Notes under the pieces: model-generated | Database searches by the model: none | What the model was told of the DNA's origin: nothing | What the model saw: only the letters and a program-made list of their open reading frames with translations | Translations under genes and position numbers: made by a program | From: Ignavibacteria bacterium | Lineage (GTDB): Bacteria > Bacteroidota > Ignavibacteria > Ignavibacteriales > Melioribacteraceae | DNA length: 34,926 nt | NCBI GenBank assembly: GCA_009773205.1 | Contig: WPAE01000044.1 | Coordinates: 1-34,926, forward strand | Direction of reading: 5' to 3' | In this document: one piece after another, positions 32,292 to 34,926 of the stretch | Position numbering within the stretch: the first letter of the stretch is position 1 | Layout: every line of letters starts with the position of its first letter

Positions 32292-32828
32292 ATGAGAATC
32301 GAAAATCTGATACATAAAAAAAGAAGCGTTTTACTCTTTCTGCCATCGCAAAATTTTAACGAGCATGAATTCTTGATCATTTCAAACTCTTTAGAAGCAG
32401 CCGGTTACAAAATTTTTATTGTAAGCGATTCTTCTTTCCTCTGCATTGGCTCTAACGGATTAAAGATTAAAAATGATGTATTGCTTTTTAATGCACGCGA
32501 AAGCAACTTTGCCGGTTTTATAATAATCGGCGGCAGCGGAACAAGAAATTATTGGAGCAATTCTTCCTTGCAAAATTTGGCAAAGAAATTTGCCTCGAAA
32601 AATAAACCTGTTGGCGCAATTTGCAGCGCACCAATAGTTTTAGCTAAAGCCGGATTGCTTAGCGAAAACGCTACTTGTTTTCCAGATGATAAAAAAGCGT
32701 TGGAACGTGAAGGCGTAGAATTTAAGAACATGCCAGTAGTTAAAATTAATAAAATTGTAACCGGACAAGACCCTGCTTCATCTACCGAATTTATAAATAC
32801 ATTTTTGTTTGAACTATCTAAGTTGTAA
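32292..32828 (+). CDS. DJ-1/PfpI-family protein
   Basis: This 178-residue protein has the DJ-1/PfpI fold. It carries the conserved Glu (FNEHEF, about residue 24), FAGFIIIGGSGTRNYW, and the nucleophile-elbow cysteine Cys111 in GAICSAPIVLAKAGLL, ending with the late block NKIVTGQDPASSTEF. Members act as protein or glyoxal deglycases, chaperones or peptidases. The ICSAP elbow resembles DJ-1/YajL types more than PfpI proteases, so a stress or glyoxal-related role is plausible but unproven. It is divergent from dnaG, 57 bp before ispG. Confidence 0.88.
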   Translation: MRIENLIHKKRSVLLFLPSQNFNEHEFLIISNSLEAAGYKIFIVSDSSFLCIGSNGLKIKNDVLLFNARESNFAGFIIIGGSGTRNYWSNSSLQNLAKKFASKNKPVGAICSAPIVLAKAGLLSENATCFPDDKKALEREGVEFKNMPVVKINKIVTGQDPASSTEFINTFLFELSKL

Positions 32829-32885
32829 ACCTTACAGAACTTATCTTTACAGCTTTTTGTTTAATAGTAAAATGAAATTAAAAGT

Positions 32886-34817
32886 ATGACCTTCGAAAAA
32901 ATAAAAGCTTACTGCAACAGTCTTACCAAATACAGCCGCTTAGTTACGCGCGAAGTTTCGATTGGCAATGTTGCTCTTGGTGGAAATAATCCTATTCGTA
33001 TTCAATCTATGACGACAACCGATACTATGAATACAATTGCTACTGTTGAGCAGTCAATTAGAATGATTAATGCCGGCTGCGAATATGTACGAATCACCGC
33101 TCCAAGTTTGAAGGAAGCAGAAAATTTAAGAAGCATAAAAGAAGAATTGCGAAAGCGAGGTTACAACACGCCTCTAATTGCAGATATTCATTTTACGCCA
33201 AATGCAGCAGAGCTTGCGGCGCGCATTGTTGAAAAAGTCCGCATTAATCCAGGCAATTATGTTGATAAGAAAAAATTTCAGACGATTGAATATACCGACA
33301 CAGAATACCAAGAAGAGTTAGAAAGAATCCGCGAACGATTTAGCCCGCTTGTAATGATTTGCAAAGAATATGGAACGGCAATGCGCATCGGCACAAACCA
33401 CGGTTCTCTTTCCGATAGAATTATGAGCCGCTACGGAGATACACCGCTTGGAATGGTTGAATCTGCATTGGAATTTCTGCGCATTTGCGAAGATGAAAAT
33501 TATTACAATGTAGTTCTTTCGATGAAGGCAAGCAACACACAAATTATGGTTCAAGCTTACCGGTTGTTGATCGCAAAGATGCACGAAGAAAAAATGAACT
33601 ATCCGCTTCATTTAGGAGTAACCGAAGCAGGAGACGGCGATGATGGTAGAATTAAATCCGCCATTGGCATTGGAACTCTTCTCGAAGATGGAATTGGAGA
33701 TACAATTCGTGTTTCGCTTACAGAAGAACCAGAGTTTGAAATACCGGTTGCAATTTCGTTAGCATCAAGATATAAACAAAGAACATTGCACAAAGCAATA
33801 CCAGAGATTGAAACATTACCAAAAGATTCTTTCAATTATGGGAGAAGAGAAAGTTTTGAAGCTGCTGGAATAGGCGGAACAACTGTTCCAAAAGTTTTTG
33901 CTGATTTTTCCAGCGAAGAAAAAATTAATTATGATGATTTAAAAGAAGTCGGCTATAATTACGATCCGATAACCGACAAGTGGAATATTGCAGATACAGC
34001 TTGCGATCTGCTTTATCTCGGCAGTAATAATTTATCTTTTGATTCACCTACAAGCTTAAATCTTGTTTACGATTTTGTAAAGTGGAATTCACTTGACGAC
34101 AAGCTAAAAGGCTTTCCTTACTTCGATTCACTTGAAAAATATCTTACTTCATCATCAAAATCATTTGTGTTAAATTTTGTAAGCGTTACAAATGCTGTCA
34201 GCCATCTGCTGTCAGCTATCAGCAAAGACAAAACTGTTGTTCTAATTGTTACTACAAATAATTTACACGGAATGGCGGATCAAAGAAGAGTCTTTTTCGA
34301 GTTAATAAAACAGCAAATCAAAAATCCGGTTATACTAAAGCGAAGCTATTCCAACAACGAAGAAGAAACGCGTCTTTACGCATCTACAGATTTTGGTGCA
34401 CTGCTAATTGATGGTTTGGGAGACGGTGTTTGGCTCGAATCAAATTGTTCTAAATCTTTTATTAATAGAACTTTGTTTGGAATTCTGCAGGCGTGCAGAA
34501 CTAGAATTTCCAAAACCGAATACATTTCTTGCCCTTCGTGCGGAAGAACGCTTTTCGATCTTGTGGAAGTAACAAGTAGAATTCGTAAAAGGACAGAACA
34601 TCTTAAAGGAGTAAAAATTGCTATTATGGGGTGTATTGTAAATGGGCCTGGCGAAATGGCAGATGCTGATTACGGTTATGTAGGCTCCGGAGTTGGCAAA
34701 ATTACGCTTTATCGTGGAAAAGAGGTTGTAAAACGCAGTATTGGTTCGGAGAACGCTCTTGATGAACTTATTTCCTTGATAAAATTGGACGGAAATTGGG
34801 CAGAACCCAAGAACTAA
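32886..34817 (+). CDS. ispG: 4-hydroxy-3-methylbut-2-en-1-yl diphosphate synthase, long form
   Basis: IspG reduces methylerythritol cyclodiphosphate to HMBPP in the MEP isoprenoid pathway. The N-terminal TIM-barrel (NPIRIQSMTTTDTMNT, LIADIHFTPNAA, VRINPGNY) and the C-terminal iron-sulphur domain are clear. The 4Fe-4S ligands are Cys549, Cys552 (CPSCGRT) and Cys583 (MGCIVNGPGE), with Glu590 as the usual fourth ligand. At 643 residues it is the long form with a central insertion (about residues 290-500), as in Bacteroidota/Chlorobi, chlamydiae and plants, against about 370 in E. coli. The ribosome binding site is not obvious. No frameshift or missing residue was seen. Confidence 0.94.
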   Translation: MTFEKIKAYCNSLTKYSRLVTREVSIGNVALGGNNPIRIQSMTTTDTMNTIATVEQSIRMINAGCEYVRITAPSLKEAENLRSIKEELRKRGYNTPLIADIHFTPNAAELAARIVEKVRINPGNYVDKKKFQTIEYTDTEYQEELERIRERFSPLVMICKEYGTAMRIGTNHGSLSDRIMSRYGDTPLGMVESALEFLRICEDENYYNVVLSMKASNTQIMVQAYRLLIAKMHEEKMNYPLHLGVTEAGDGDDGRIKSAIGIGTLLEDGIGDTIRVSLTEEPEFEIPVAISLASRYKQRTLHKAIPEIETLPKDSFNYGRRESFEAAGIGGTTVPKVFADFSSEEKINYDDLKEVGYNYDPITDKWNIADTACDLLYLGSNNLSFDSPTSLNLVYDFVKWNSLDDKLKGFPYFDSLEKYLTSSSKSFVLNFVSVTNAVSHLLSAISKDKTVVLIVTTNNLHGMADQRRVFFELIKQQIKNPVILKRSYSNNEEETRLYASTDFGALLIDGLGDGVWLESNCSKSFINRTLFGILQACRTRISKTEYISCPSCGRTLFDLVEVTSRIRKRTEHLKGVKIAIMGCIVNGPGEMADADYGYVGSGVGKITLYRGKEVVKRSIGSENALDELISLIKLDGNWAEPKN

Positions 34818-34870
34818 TTTTTGTACTTCTTGAAGTTGAGCACGATTTATGATATATTTTGAGCAATTAT

Positions 34871-34926
34871 ATGAGTAAATTTTCTAAAAAAATAGGCATA
34901 AAATTAAAGACTGCGCTTCTCAGAAG
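34871..34926 (+). CDS. Start of an unidentified gene, cut by the window edge
   Basis: An ATG at 34871 opens a frame (MSKFSKKIGIKLK...) that stays open to the last base. The lysine-rich start could precede a membrane segment. It is too short to identify. The 53-bp gap after ispG would suit a following operon gene or a separate promoter. Confidence 0.4.
   Translation, partial: MSKFSKKIGIKLKTALLR

Noticed and set aside
1-34926. tRNA, rRNA or known riboswitch
   Set aside because: I read all intergenic stretches for cloverleaf arms and familiar RNA motifs and saw none, although a covariance-model search was not possible.

Overview
The window looks like a low-GC chromosome segment from a member of the Bacteroidota/Chlorobi assemblage, most likely an Ignavibacteria-type bacterium. 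The pointers are a long-form IspG with a central insertion, a Bacteroidota-style PabB/PabC pair, a DUF6132 protein, a three-helix seven-haem NapC/NirT cytochrome, a tryptophanase, and GGAG-type ribosome binding sites on only some genes. The taxonomic placement is inference from gene content, not a database result. Most genes are housekeeping or metabolic. No tRNA, rRNA, CRISPR array or phage module was seen.

Layout. Bases 1-1781 are accessory: the C-terminal half of a DUF2130 gene whose upstream part has been replaced by a short degenerate repeat, followed by a decayed IS630-family element (605-1781) inserted exactly at that gene's stop codon. A lipoprotein gene follows (2342-3034). From 8099 down to 3290 runs a tight minus-strand operon: MlaF-like ATPase, radA, pabB, pabC, a MauE-thioredoxin fusion and a SemiSWEET. 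Next come a seven-haem membrane cytochrome and a secreted DUF4920 protein (8341-10550, minus). The plus strand then carries priA and an RluE-type pseudouridine synthase, facing a Yip1-like membrane protein. A plus-strand cluster follows: tnaA, an unrecognised cytosolic protein, AMMECR1 and Memo (15542-19220). After it come a secreted Lys/Cys-rich protein of unknown family, a DUF971 protein, a TlpA-like thioredoxin, DUF6132 beside a possible dead Crp/Fnr gene, and RlpA. carA-carB occupy 22866-27130 behind a possible leader terminator. A CheY-like protein, a probable outer-membrane protein, a GH13 amylase downstream of dnaG, a DJ-1/PfpI protein and ispG complete the window, and another gene begins at the right edge.

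The most distinctive content is non-coding. At least three families of short interspersed repeats, two to three of them with terminal inverted repeats, sit between genes. One family (10664-10875, 15238-15456, 20341-20523) is modular: each of the three copies lacks a different internal block, so an ancestral A-C-B order can be rebuilt from them. The first copy runs into priA, so that the start codon and first codons of priA are repeat sequence. A second family (8155-8283, 19283-19387) and a third element (28636-28814) look like MITEs without a transposase in view.

How the genes work together: carAB feed pyrimidine and arginine synthesis, pabBC make p-aminobenzoate for folate, and ispG serves isoprenoid synthesis. 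radA, priA and dnaG serve DNA repair and replication. The haem cytochrome, the MauE-thioredoxin fusion, TlpA and the two secreted cysteine-rich proteins point to an active envelope redox physiology.
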